Below are positions 1 to 7,134 of a stretch of 11,779 bases of DNA, in pieces. Position 1 is the first letter of the stretch. Each line of letters starts with the position of its first letter. Origin of the DNA: Candidatus Helarchaeota archaeon (GTDB taxonomy: Archaea > Asgardarchaeota > Lokiarchaeia > Helarchaeales > JABXJV01); contig JABXJV010000100.1 in the NCBI GenBank assembly GCA_013375355.1, positions 1-11,779 of the forward strand, written 5' to 3'. Under the pieces are notes generated by a model, which saw only the letters and a program-made list of their open reading frames with translations, did no database searches and was not told the DNA's origin. The position numbers and the translations under genes are program-made.

Positions 1-683
1 ATCTTAAGATATATTTTTTTAAGGGACCAAATTTAATTTTCGGGATTCTACTCCCACTAGTCCTTTATTTGTCCTTTGTTATAGGCCGGTCCATAGAACT
101 TACCTCAATTATGCCAGGGCTAGTTGCGATGGCAATATTTTTTGGAGCAGGAGCAATTCAAGCAATAACATTACCTTTAGAGAGAAGAACAGGAACATTT
201 AAAATGCTTCTTACAGCACCCACAACATTATTCACGATAACGATGGGAAAAATATTGGCAGGTTTTTTCTTTGGAATTATTCTTTCCATAGTTTACGTTA
301 TAATCATGCTGCCTCTTTCTCCAGTACTCAATTTACCACTTTATTTCATTGGAATTTCATTCTCTTCGCTGTTTTTTTCTGTATTTGGGTTGTTTTTGTC
401 TACACCTTTCCGAGATATTCCTCAAGCTATGCCTCCCGCAACTGTTGTGCGTATCTCAATGGTCTTTTTGTGCGGCGTGTTTACACCCTTAGAAACCATG
501 CCAATATTTCTTCAAACCATTGCATATCTACTACCCCTTACTTATTCAGTAGATGCACTCAAACAAGCAACGAACATCCCTATAAATATTCAAATGTTTT
601 TGATCGATTTGGGAATTCTATTTTTCTATTCTATCATCTTTTTAATTGCCACTATTAAAGTGCTCGAAAGAACTATAGAATAA
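1..683 (+). CDS. ABC-2 type transporter permease, 5'-truncated
   Basis: Integral membrane subunit of an ABC-2 type (DrrB/NodJ-like) exporter; it would pair with an ATPase, probably encoded upstream outside the window. The frame is open to the first base of the window (codons start at base 3), so the TTG at 69 is internal and the N-terminal part is missing. What remains is very hydrophobic, with about five to six membrane segments. The region around ERRTGTFKMLLTAPTT followed by a long hydrophobic helix is the characteristic ABC-2 cytoplasmic loop and helix: a charged loop with a TxxxLLxAP-type motif, then a MGKILAG segment. A final helix ends in a short charged tail (KVLERTIE). The substrate cannot be told; drugs, lipids and polysaccharides are all handled by this family. 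The family call is fairly safe, the substrate unknown. Confidence 0.85.
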   Translation, partial: LKIYFFKGPNLIFGILLPLVLYLSFVIGRSIELTSIMPGLVAMAIFFGAGAIQAITLPLERRTGTFKMLLTAPTTLFTITMGKILAGFFFGIILSIVYVIIMLPLSPVLNLPLYFIGISFSSLFFSVFGLFLSTPFRDIPQAMPPATVVRISMVFLCGVFTPLETMPIFLQTIAYLLPLTYSVDALKQATNIPINIQMFLIDLGILFFYSIIFLIATIKVLERTIE

Positions 684-741
684 TAAATATTTATAGGATT
701 TTATTCATAGGAAAAAGGGAATTATTTCAAAAATCATTGTT

Positions 742-769
742 ATTTTTTTCATTAATTTTTGTTATTTTT
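742..769 (+). terminator. Poly-T terminator after ABC-2 permease
   Basis: Three T-runs (T7 at 743-749, T5 at 756-760, T5 at 765-769) occur within 60-90 bases of the permease stop. There is no stem-loop. Archaeal RNA polymerase terminates at such U-tracts without a hairpin. The AT-rich background weakens the call. Confidence 0.4.
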
Positions 770-873
770 CTGTAATCTACAAAATCTATTGTAACATTCA
801 ATAATAAATGAAAAAAATTCACCTCGTATTCTCAAAATTTCATTAAATAGGAAAAATAACACTATTAATATAA

Positions 874-883
874 TTTATAAATA
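874..883 (+). promoter_or_regulatory. Candidate TATA box for the longin-like gene
   Basis: TTTATAAATA lies 64-73 bases upstream of the TTG start at 947. This predicts transcription starting near 905 and a leader of about 40 bases that contains the Shine-Dalgarno motif GAGGA (935-939). The surroundings are AT-rich, so other TATA-like strings exist; 684-946 otherwise shows nothing recognisable. Confidence 0.35.
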
Positions 884-946
884 ATTATTGGTTTAATAAT
901 AAGATAAGAACAAAAATTCAATATTATTCTCAAAGAGGAAAATCAT

Positions 947-1720
947 TTGGGGAATCCTAAGAAAAATAAATCAAAGGAAAGTTTTATAGAAGCAATTTAT
1001 ATCTTTAATAATTCAGGAATATGTTTATTAAGTTGTAGTTCTAATCCAAACAGTGTAAGTGAAAACCTTGCTGCTGGTTTTTTTACTGCAATAAAAGAAT
1101 TTGGAAAAGAATTAATTCCTGGTGCGGGTGTCGAAAGTCTCGTAATGAGTGGTCATAAATTGTTTTATAACGATTATGAAAATATAACATTTGCTATCCA
1201 AAGTTCCATTGATCTTCCAAATCAAATTATATATTATATCCTTGATGAAATTTCAGACAAATTCTTAATAGATTATAAGGATGTTATTCCTGCTTGGAAA
1301 GGTAATGTTACGATATTCGATGATTTTAAAAATTATCTTTTAACTTTTTTAGAAAAACCCTTAATTGAAAAAATATTGGACGATTTTGGTTACAAATTAC
1401 ATGCTGAAGGCATGATAGTATTCGATAAAAATCAAGATAAAATACTTTTTGCGAAACTTCCACAACAATTTGCTTCACAGCGTCAAAAATCAATGGGGGG
1501 CATGCTAGTTAATTTTGCAAAAAATTTATCAGATGAATTTAAAGGAGGAAATGTAAACAGTATTTTAATTTCCACAGAAAATAAGTGGATTTGTGTAGCA
1601 AAAAGAGAAAATATATATATCACGGTTTTATTTCCAAAAAAAAGGGATATTGAGCTTACAATAATTATTAATAAGACTGAAGAAACTCTAAATCATTTGT
1701 TAAATCTATTACAAATATAA
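947..1720 (+). CDS. Tandem longin/roadblock-like domain protein
   Basis: A 257-aa soluble protein that reads as two alpha-beta-alpha domains of the longin/roadblock type. Domain 1 (about residues 13-125) begins with a beta-hairpin (EAIYIFNNSG, then ICLLSCSS), then a helix (NLAAGFFTAIKEFGKEL), a three-strand run through VESLVMSGHKLFYNDYEN, and C-terminal helices. Domain 2 (about 145-257) repeats the pattern (EGMIVFDKNQDKILFAKL, helix, strands, C-terminal helix). Asgard genomes are known to be rich in longin and roadblock proteins, which typically act as scaffolds or regulators of small GTPases. The start is TTG at 947 because GAGGA (935-939) lies 7 bases upstream and no earlier or nearby ATG fits. 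The next gene follows after 20 bases, so they are probably co-transcribed. The fold is inferred from the strand/helix pattern, not from a specific motif. Confidence 0.6.
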   Translation: MGNPKKNKSKESFIEAIYIFNNSGICLLSCSSNPNSVSENLAAGFFTAIKEFGKELIPGAGVESLVMSGHKLFYNDYENITFAIQSSIDLPNQIIYYILDEISDKFLIDYKDVIPAWKGNVTIFDDFKNYLLTFLEKPLIEKILDDFGYKLHAEGMIVFDKNQDKILFAKLPQQFASQRQKSMGGMLVNFAKNLSDEFKGGNVNSILISTENKWICVAKRENIYITVLFPKKRDIELTIIINKTEETLNHLLNLLQI

Positions 1721-1740
1721 ATTTTCAGAAGCTGGTTTTT

Positions 1741-2226
1741 ATGGGATTAAAACGAAAATTGATGGATTGGATGATGCCAAAAGAATTTGGTGCAATATCT
1801 GGTCTTTTTCATGCAGGAGTATTTACTCTTCAATCAAATATTGTTAAAACTTTAGGAGATATCGGATATAAAGATTATGTTTTCCCATCTATAAAAGAGT
1901 CTATAGAAAAAATAGCAGATATAGGCTTAGAACCCATTGTTGGAGAAAATATTGAAGATTTTGGTAAACGATTTATCAAAATTCTAAAAAAATCTTTATT
2001 AGTAACTAATGCTGACCTTCAAAAAAAATCAGAAAATGAATACACTTTTACATTAGAAAAATGTTTTATGGCAAAGTCAGCACACCAAATTGCTGGAACT
2101 AAAGGAGTCTGTCCAATGGCAATGGTCGTGGCAACAATGATTGAAAAATATACCCGAAAACAAATAATCCTTGGATATTCTACACTTACACCTACGGGAA
2201 GTTCAACTAAAATCACAATAACCTAA
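1741..2226 (+). CDS. Small conserved-looking protein, possibly V4R/TRAPP-like
   Basis: A 161-aa soluble protein I do not firmly recognise. The N-terminal half is helical (KLMDWMMPKEFGAISGLF, then IKESIEKIADIGLEP). The C-terminal half has strands and two cysteines: a strand ending in C108, a helix with H115, then C124-P-M-A leading into a helix (MAMVVATMIEKYT), and two final strands (IILGYSTL, STKITI). Strand-Cys-helix-Cys-helix-strand-strand order resembles the V4R/Bet3 ligand-binding fold found in archaeal hydrocarbon-binding proteins and in TRAPP subunits, but the terminal ExxC...C motif of V4R is missing, so this is a weak inference. The ATG start has no strong Shine-Dalgarno; translation may be coupled to the longin-like gene 20 bases upstream. 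T-rich DNA follows the stop and the PCNA gene converges from the other side. Confidence 0.6.
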   Translation: MGLKRKLMDWMMPKEFGAISGLFHAGVFTLQSNIVKTLGDIGYKDYVFPSIKESIEKIADIGLEPIVGENIEDFGKRFIKILKKSLLVTNADLQKKSENEYTFTLEKCFMAKSAHQIAGTKGVCPMAMVVATMIEKYTRKQIILGYSTLTPTGSSTKITIT

Positions 2227-2238
2227 AAAATATAAATG

Positions 2239-2275
2239 CTTTTTTCATTTATTCTTGATCATTTTTTATTTATTA
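2239..2275 (+). terminator. T-rich terminator region between convergent genes
   Basis: Two T6 runs (2240-2245 and 2262-2267) on the + strand follow the stop at 2226 in the 68-base gap facing PCNA. On the minus strand an A6 run near 2225-2230 gives a T-tract for PCNA termination. No hairpin is evident. Confidence 0.35.
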
Positions 2276-2294
2276 TTGAACTCTACAACAAAAT

Positions 2295-3110
2295 CTATAT
2301 ATCTTCATCGGTGATTTCTTCTTCAAATTCTTCTTCTTCTTCCACCCTTGGAGCTAGAAAGTATTTAATATAGCCGTTTGCCTCTCCTATCTTTTTGAGC
2401 TTAAATAACATTTGCATTGGCATCTCCGTGGAATATTCTAAAGTAAGATTATCTGTGACGCTGCCTATTTTTATAATACTTGTTAAATAAGATAAAGGAT
2501 AGAGCGAACTCGAGCGTTCTTTTACTTCTAAAGTTAATGCATCCCTTTCGCTAGGAATTTCTACTTCTACTTCTCCGTTATCTCCTTTTGCGAAAACTGT
2601 AAATTTATTTGATTCTACGTCTAATTTCACGTGATCACTAAATAGTTCAGCATCTTTAATTGCTGAGGATAATAAATTTGGATCGTCTAAAATAACTTTT
2701 GCATTAAATTGCATTTTTGGGGATGGATATTCTTCTTCTTCCAGATCTATTAGATTAAGGGAAAATGTTCTGGTGGCTTTACCTTTGAATTTTAATTGTA
2801 ATTTATTTCCTTTCTCACTTAACTTCAAAGTTAGTTCGTCAGAACTTCCAACCCGCTTTAATAATTTATTTAGGTTTCCTATATTAACTCCAATTTTTAC
2901 TTTACTATCACACTTATAGGTATCAAATGTTTCCTTTGGGAGAAAAAAATCAATCATTGAAACGTGCGAAGGGTCCATAGCAATAATACCAAACCCATCT
3001 GGTTTTGCCATAAAATTTGCGGCGTCATCAATGATAGAAGTAAGCACATCTATTATACTTTTTAAAACACCGACTTCTTTTAATGAACATTCAAACATTT
3101 CCATCGCCAT
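2295..3110 (-). CDS. pcn: DNA polymerase sliding clamp (PCNA)
   Basis: Ring-forming clamp that encircles DNA and tethers polymerase, FEN1, ligase and other PIP-box proteins. The 271-aa protein carries both PCNA half domains: an N-terminal one with the family-typical FIIAMDPSHVSMIDFFLP-type strand pair near residues 40-57 (GFGIIAMDPSHVSMIDF), an interdomain segment with LNLIDLEEEE near 120, and a C-terminal domain ending LFKLKKIGEANGYIKYFLAPRV, the typical clamp terminus. Unusually, an acidic tail of about 18 residues follows (EEEEEFEEEITDEDI), making it longer than the usual 245-250 aa. ATGs at codons 1, 3 and 5 could each be the start; no Shine-Dalgarno is visible and the transcript may be leaderless. 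It is last in a same-strand run after the OB-fold gene (98-base gap), so replication genes are grouped. Confidence 0.97.
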   Translation of the reverse strand: MAMEMFECSLKEVGVLKSIIDVLTSIIDDAANFMAKPDGFGIIAMDPSHVSMIDFFLPKETFDTYKCDSKVKIGVNIGNLNKLLKRVGSSDELTLKLSEKGNKLQLKFKGKATRTFSLNLIDLEEEEYPSPKMQFNAKVILDDPNLLSSAIKDAELFSDHVKLDVESNKFTVFAKGDNGEVEVEIPSERDALTLEVKERSSSLYPLSYLTSIIKIGSVTDNLTLEYSTEMPMQMLFKLKKIGEANGYIKYFLAPRVEEEEEFEEEITDEDI

Positions 3111-3208
3111 ATTTTTATTATTTCTATTTATTTTGTGATTTAATTAATATTTTTTATTAGAAATCTGCTAATTAATCAAAAAGTCATTTCATAATATAGC
3201 TAATCCTT

Positions 3209-3532
3209 TTAATTTGTAGATTTTGACTTTCTTTTAATTTCAAAGACTTTTTGATATAAGTCCATATCTAACTTATCCATAAGTTGTACAATTTCCGCAA
3301 TAATTACGAACTTCTTATCGGATTGTTTGGATACTTGGCCGATAATTCTATATCTTTTTCTTTCTTCTAATGGAAATTCTATTTTAACATTAATAACACC
3401 AGTTCCATCATCGATTTTTGCAAAATCTTGTGTCGAACTGATGTTAACTCCTAGAATTCGTACCCTTTTATCATTTTCATTTATTTCATTTATTTTTATT
3501 TCTATTGCTACATGACGTCTCGGAGATCGCAT
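3209..3532 (-). CDS. Small OB-fold protein, RPA2/RPA32-like
   Basis: A 107-aa single OB-fold protein. The features are an opening strand with an R-I-L-G motif (KRVRILGVNIS), the DDGTG turn at residues 41-45 typical of RPA32/Stn1-type nucleic-acid-binding OB folds, then GxV and an AEIV strand, and a C-terminal helix of the DLYQKVFEIKRK form that in RPA subunits packs into the trimer core. No zinc finger or second domain is present. Its likely role is as an accessory subunit of replication protein A binding single-stranded DNA; this rests on motif pattern, and a Ten1/Stn1-like or other OB protein remains possible. It lies directly upstream of PCNA on the same strand, which supports a replication role. 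Start ATG at 3532 has no clear Shine-Dalgarno. Confidence 0.75.
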   Translation of the reverse strand: MRSPRRHVAIEIKINEINENDKRVRILGVNISSTQDFAKIDDGTGVINVKIEFPLEERKRYRIIGQVSKQSDKKFVIIAEIVQLMDKLDMDLYQKVFEIKRKSKSTN

Positions 3533-3643
3533 TTAAAATCACTAATATTTATCAAAAAGCTTTTTATTATTTTTTTATAAGAGAAGATTTCATAAATTAG
3601 ATAAACATTTTAATATTTAAAACGCGACAATAAATTCTTTGAA

Positions 3644-5584
3644 TTATAAGTTTTCGGCTATAATCTTTCTATATTCAGTATACATTTCATTTAAGGCTTC
3701 GATCATTTTTTTTACATCGTTAAAAGCAGCCATTCGTCTTTTAAATTCATCCTTTTCAATAGCAAGGCTTGCAAATTGTGCTTCTAATTTTATTCTTCCA
3801 CTATCAATTTTTTCAATAAATGTTATTGGATTTAGCAAATATCTAGGATCTTTTAAGAATGTTGATGGAAGACTTTTTTGAGCAATAGTCATCTTTTTTG
3901 ACAGAGTAGATAATTGTTTACTAAATATTTTTAATTCTTCTAATTCTTCAGTAATTTTTTCCAAGGTAGAAATGAATTTTTGAACAGCAGGGGCTGTGGG
4001 ATGATTCTCATCTTTTATACCTGGAAGTATTGGAACAAGTTTAGCCCCAGAAATGGATTTTTTAGTGATTTTCGCTAATTCATTTAAAAGTTCATCTTTT
4101 TCTTTTTCTAATTTTTTCATTTTTTTAAGAATAAGCTCAAGTGATGCGTTATAAAGGGGTAATTCATTTATTGTTGGTTCACGTTCCCAACCTTTTTCTT
4201 TATGGAATTCGTTGATTAATTCTTCAGCTCTTTGTATAGTATTAGATCCAAGAGTGGAAATTTTCTCCTCTTGAGCTTTAAGTTTAAGATATGAAAGTGT
4301 ACTATCATTTTCAAACTCCTCGATAATTTCTTTTTTTCTTTCTATATGTTTTGTTGTATCAGCACTACCAGTTCGACTAAGTTCTGAGATATTTATTCCA
4401 CCTTTCTCTATTACTTCTCTTTGATATTCCATAATCCATTCTCCAGGCTTAGTTTTAGCAAAAATTGGTGTAATTTCGTGATTAATTTTTCTAACATATT
4501 CATCAAGATGTTTTGCCATATCTTCGAGTGTAACAGCGTATTCCTCCATGCTCGACTCATATTTTAATCGATTTGTTAACATCGTTATTTTAGTACCAGT
4601 ACTAATAGAAGCTGCAATTTTTTCAATCTCAATTCGAAGCTTCTCCATGTCAGCCTTCCCCATTATTGCTTGTAATGTAACTGATAAGAAGGTGACCAAT
4701 GAATTGAATTTATCAAGGACGTTCTGTGCTAGAATTTTAATATTTTCGGGTGTGTCATCACCCATTAATTTCTTTTCATAAATTATTGCCAAAGGATCGG
4801 CTTTTATAGAACCAAAATCAGTTTTTTCTGGAAAAAAATACTTAAAAATTTTTTCTTTAGAGTCTAGAAGAGGATTATTTCCAATCTTTGCTTCTTCTAG
4901 AATATGTCTGACCATATCAGCGACTGTTCTGTAATCCTTTGATTTCTTTAATAATTCAGTAATTTCATCAGGACCAATTTCTAAAAGTGCTTTCAAAAAT
5001 GGTGATAGAATACCTAATTGATTTTTGCAAGCTTTCGGACTTCTTTCATTTTTAAATTGCCCAAAAAATACAGCTTCGATTGAAGGTCCAAAATCACTTG
5101 GTAACTCCATAATAGACTCTATACATTCATCAAGGAGCTTAAGGCCATCTTCTTTATAAAGAATATTTCTAATGCCTTTCTCCGCAGATTTAATTCTCAT
5201 GCTTTTTTCATGTTTGGCCTCAAAAAACATTTTTGGTTTCTTATGCTCAATAATAATAATAAATTTCTTCATTTTAATTCTTAACATAGGCAATAAATCT
5301 GCTATAGGTTGGAATGATCCACTTTGGTCGTAGTTTATAACTACTTGCTCCATTCTCTCAATCAATTTTTCCCTAATTAATTTCTCATCCTCTGTAAAAT
5401 TATGATTAAAATTATCTATGAGATTTTTTAGGAACGATTTAATTTCTTTTATGCCATTTTGTACATTAATTGATTCATTACTTAGATTGATTTTATTCAG
5501 TATTGCATCGATATTTTGTAATCGTTCCATATTATTCGTTAAGGATTTAAATATTAAGTAGTTTGGGATCTCACCATTTTTCAC
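3644..5584 (-). CDS. Large helical coiled-coil protein, unknown function
   Basis: A 646-aa, almost entirely helical, charged protein with no signal peptide, membrane segment, Walker motif or cysteine cluster that I can see. I recognise no family. Likely coiled-coil stretches include about residues 478-503 (LILKKMKKLEKEKDELLNEL), 533-561 (heptads around LEKITEELEELKIFSKQL) and the last 40 residues. A proline/glycine break (VPILPGIKDENHPTAP, about 512-528) separates two of them. The start is uncertain: GTG at 5584 gives 646 aa, while an in-frame ATG at codon 19 (5530) is equally possible; neither has a good Shine-Dalgarno. It follows the Arf-like GTPase gene by 86 bases on the same strand and precedes the OB-fold and PCNA genes. 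A GTPase effector, a tether or a DNA-associated structural role are all conceivable; none is shown. Confidence 0.8.
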   Translation of the reverse strand: MKNGEIPNYLIFKSLTNNMERLQNIDAILNKINLSNESINVQNGIKEIKSFLKNLIDNFNHNFTEDEKLIREKLIERMEQVVINYDQSGSFQPIADLLPMLRIKMKKFIIIIEHKKPKMFFEAKHEKSMRIKSAEKGIRNILYKEDGLKLLDECIESIMELPSDFGPSIEAVFFGQFKNERSPKACKNQLGILSPFLKALLEIGPDEITELLKKSKDYRTVADMVRHILEEAKIGNNPLLDSKEKIFKYFFPEKTDFGSIKADPLAIIYEKKLMGDDTPENIKILAQNVLDKFNSLVTFLSVTLQAIMGKADMEKLRIEIEKIAASISTGTKITMLTNRLKYESSMEEYAVTLEDMAKHLDEYVRKINHEITPIFAKTKPGEWIMEYQREVIEKGGINISELSRTGSADTTKHIERKKEIIEEFENDSTLSYLKLKAQEEKISTLGSNTIQRAEELINEFHKEKGWEREPTINELPLYNASLELILKKMKKLEKEKDELLNELAKITKKSISGAKLVPILPGIKDENHPTAPAVQKFISTLEKITEELEELKIFSKQLSTLSKKMTIAQKSLPSTFLKDPRYLLNPITFIEKIDSGRIKLEAQFASLAIEKDEFKRRMAAFNDVKKMIEALNEMYTEYRKIIAENL

Positions 5585-5670
5585 TTAATCAATACAAAAA
5601 TAGTTGCAAATTATTTGAGAAATTTTAAATTAGATATTTTATTGATATAACCATCTTTTTAAAGGTTGAT

Positions 5671-6156
5671 TTACGAAAAAATTCTTGTCAATTGATTAAA
5701 CAACATTCTTTTATTTTCCTGATCAACTGCTACCATACCAATTGTTTCTACACCAAAGTAATTTTCAATTTCCTTTGGATCCATTGCTCCTTCGGTGTCT
5801 TGCTTATTCGCAATAGCAATTACTTTTGCTCCTTGGTAATTTTTATATTTATTTAAAATTTGTTTTGTTTTTTTCACGTTTTCGGTGGATGAATCTGTGA
5901 CAACACAAATCAAGCTAGATCCTCGAAGAAATGAATCCCAGAGGAATTCGAATTGTTCTTGACCTGCAATATCCCAAAGACTTAATTGAAAATCATCTTT
6001 TAATGAAGCGCTTCCAAAATCAAGACCAATAGTTGGATCATAAGAAGTCTTTAAATTTTTCTTACCACTCAATAATTTTACCAAGGTACTTTTTCCTACA
6101 CCAGGATAACCAATTAATGCCGTTTTTACTATTTTTCTCATGTTATTATGCTCCAT
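5671..6156 (-). CDS. Arf/Ras-like small GTPase
   Basis: A single-domain small GTPase of 161 aa. All main motifs are visible: P-loop G16-YPGV-GKST (G1), T42 in YDPTIG (G2, switch I), W61-DIAGQ with the catalytic Gln at 66 (G3) and N117-KQD (G4, the Arf-type ANKQD form). G5 is weak. There is no C-terminal cysteine for prenylation and no obvious amphipathic N-terminal helix, so stable membrane anchoring is not evident. Asgard archaea are known for large sets of such GTPases. Start choice: ATG at 6156 gives 161 aa, but ATG at 6141 (codon 6) looks better, because GGAG lies 9 bases before it and a TATA box sits at -25 to -32 from it, which would place transcription start at or very near that codon. 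The coiled-coil gene follows on the same strand. Confidence 0.93.
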   Translation of the reverse strand: MEHNNMRKIVKTALIGYPGVGKSTLVKLLSGKKNLKTSYDPTIGLDFGSASLKDDFQLSLWDIAGQEQFEFLWDSFLRGSSLICVVTDSSTENVKKTKQILNKYKNYQGAKVIAIANKQDTEGAMDPKEIENYFGVETIGMVAVDQENKRMLFNQLTRIFS

Positions 6157-6165
6157 TAGCTATCG

Positions 6166-6173
6166 TTTTATAA
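6166..6173 (-). promoter_or_regulatory. TATA box of the Arf-like GTPase gene
   Basis: Read on the minus strand this is TTATAAAA. It lies 25-32 bases upstream of the ATG at 6141, the canonical archaeal distance to a transcription start, which suggests a leaderless or near-leaderless message starting at that internal ATG rather than at 6156. Confidence 0.5.
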
Positions 6174-6202
6174 TAAAAATTGATCATATAATCTTCAAGA
6201 CC

Positions 6203-6221
6203 ATCTGGGTATTACCCAGAT
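6203..6221. promoter_or_regulatory. 19-bp perfect palindrome in divergent promoter region
   Basis: ATCTGGGTA, a central T, then TACCCAGAT: 9-bp perfect arms, GC-rich against a very AT-rich background. A second pair of arms, ATTGATC (6179-6185) and GATCAAT (6219-6225), overlaps and flanks it. It lies between the GTPase TATA box (6166-6173) and the TATA-like strings of the TFS gene (about 6263-6280), so an operator for a dimeric regulator is the natural reading. No bound factor is known. Confidence 0.5.
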
Positions 6222-6317
6222 CAATACAGTCAAAATAAGCATCAAAAAGACAAAAATTTATTATTATAAATTTTTTAAATTTAAGAAAAAGATAATTAAA
6301 GAATAGAAGGTTTTAAA

Positions 6318-6653
6318 TTGGAATTTTGTCCCGATTGCGAGTCTATGTTGCGTGTACATAAAATAAACGGAAAATCAGTTTTAAAATGTCGATGTGGATA
6401 CATAAAAGAGATGGATGAACAAGAAGAAACAGTTTCTGTTTCGAAAGAAATTAAAACTATAACAGAATCCCAAAATAGAGAGATAGAAGTAATAGATGAT
6501 GACTTAAAAACATTACCTACAAAAATCGAAGAATGTCCAAAGTGTGGCAATAAAAAGGCTGCTTTTTGGCAAGTGCAAACTCGCAGTGGAGATGAAGGTA
6601 TGACAACTTTTTTTCGTTGTACAAAATGTAGATTCACATGGCGAGAATATTAA
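6318..6653 (+). CDS. tfs: Transcription elongation factor TFS (TFIIS-like)
   Basis: Archaeal cleavage-stimulating factor for stalled RNA polymerase, homologous to the TFIIS C-terminal domain and to the Rpb9 family. The 111-aa protein has two zinc ribbons: N-terminal C4, C7, C24, C26 (FCPDCxSM...CRCG) and C-terminal C73, C76, C101, C104. The tip of the C-terminal ribbon carries the catalytic acidic pair D92-E93 in QTRSGDEGMTTFFRC, so it should be an active cleavage factor rather than an inhibitory paralog lacking the DE pair. An acidic linker separates the ribbons. The start is TTG at 6318, preceded 7 bases upstream by AGAAGG (6305-6310), and it gives the standard family length. The next gene starts 24 bases after the stop and is probably co-transcribed. 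Confidence 0.96.
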   Translation: MEFCPDCESMLRVHKINGKSVLKCRCGYIKEMDEQEETVSVSKEIKTITESQNREIEVIDDDLKTLPTKIEECPKCGNKKAAFWQVQTRSGDEGMTTFFRCTKCRFTWREY

Positions 6654-6677
6654 CCTTAATAACTCACAATTTAATTT

Positions 6678-7121
6678 ATGTGTATTTTATTGAAAATTTT
6701 AAATTTTGATGAAATTTTAAAGGACTATAAGGGATTAACCGAAATTTTTAAAGATAAGAAATTAGCTCAATTCGGAGATAATTTTATTAATTTTATTTAT
6801 TCATTAGCGAAATCTTTAGTTTTAAAATCCCCTGAAGGATGGAAGGTATCTGCTAATGTTCTAGCTCAAGCTTTGAGAGAGTCAGATCTAAGGAAATATG
6901 CACCAAAGAGAGCTTCATCTCATGATATTGGGGATTTTGCAGAGGCGTTAACAGCTTATACTTGGTTGTCAAAAAAAATTACGTTGGAAGAAGCTACTGA
7001 AATTTTAAGTAAAAATTTGGAAGGGGGTATTTTTGCAGATATTAAAAAAGAAGAAAGAACTGCAATTATAGCTTTCACTGAATTATTTCGAAAGATTAAG
7101 GAAAAATTAGATTTAAAATAA
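6678..7121 (+). CDS. Archaeal RNase III-fold protein
   Basis: A 147-aa, mostly helical protein matching the archaeal single-domain ribonuclease III-like family (the Pfam archaeal RNase III family). KKLAQFGDNFINFIYSLA (28-45) corresponds to the bacterial signature ExxEFLGDxxL, and DFAEALTAYTWL (86-97) to the second acidic motif D-x-x-EA. Three of the usual metal-binding acids are thus present (D34, D86, E89), but by gapless alignment the first Glu of the bacterial signature is Ala30. There is no double-stranded RNA-binding domain. Activity is therefore uncertain: it may be a reduced nuclease or an RNA-binding relative. It follows TFS by 24 bases, and its 3' end converges on rpo11 with a 13-base gap. 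The ATG at 6678 has no Shine-Dalgarno. Confidence 0.75.
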   Translation: MCILLKILNFDEILKDYKGLTEIFKDKKLAQFGDNFINFIYSLAKSLVLKSPEGWKVSANVLAQALRESDLRKYAPKRASSHDIGDFAEALTAYTWLSKKITLEEATEILSKNLEGGIFADIKKEERTAIIAFTELFRKIKEKLDLK

Positions 7122-7134
7122 TTGAAAATTAATA

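Noticed and set aside
4548..4781. 77-aa plus-strand open frame within the coiled-coil gene
   Set aside because: It is antisense to a long intact gene and shows only low-complexity hydrophobic residues, as expected from the reverse of Lys/Glu-rich coding DNA.
6203..6221. The 19-bp palindrome as a bacterial-type intrinsic terminator
   Set aside because: It lies upstream of both neighbouring genes, which diverge from it, and no T-run follows it on either strand; an operator fits better.
6296..6637. 113-aa minus-strand open frame
   Set aside because: It lies antisense to the TFS gene, whose zinc ribbons and catalytic DE motif are unmistakable; the antisense translation shows no family features.
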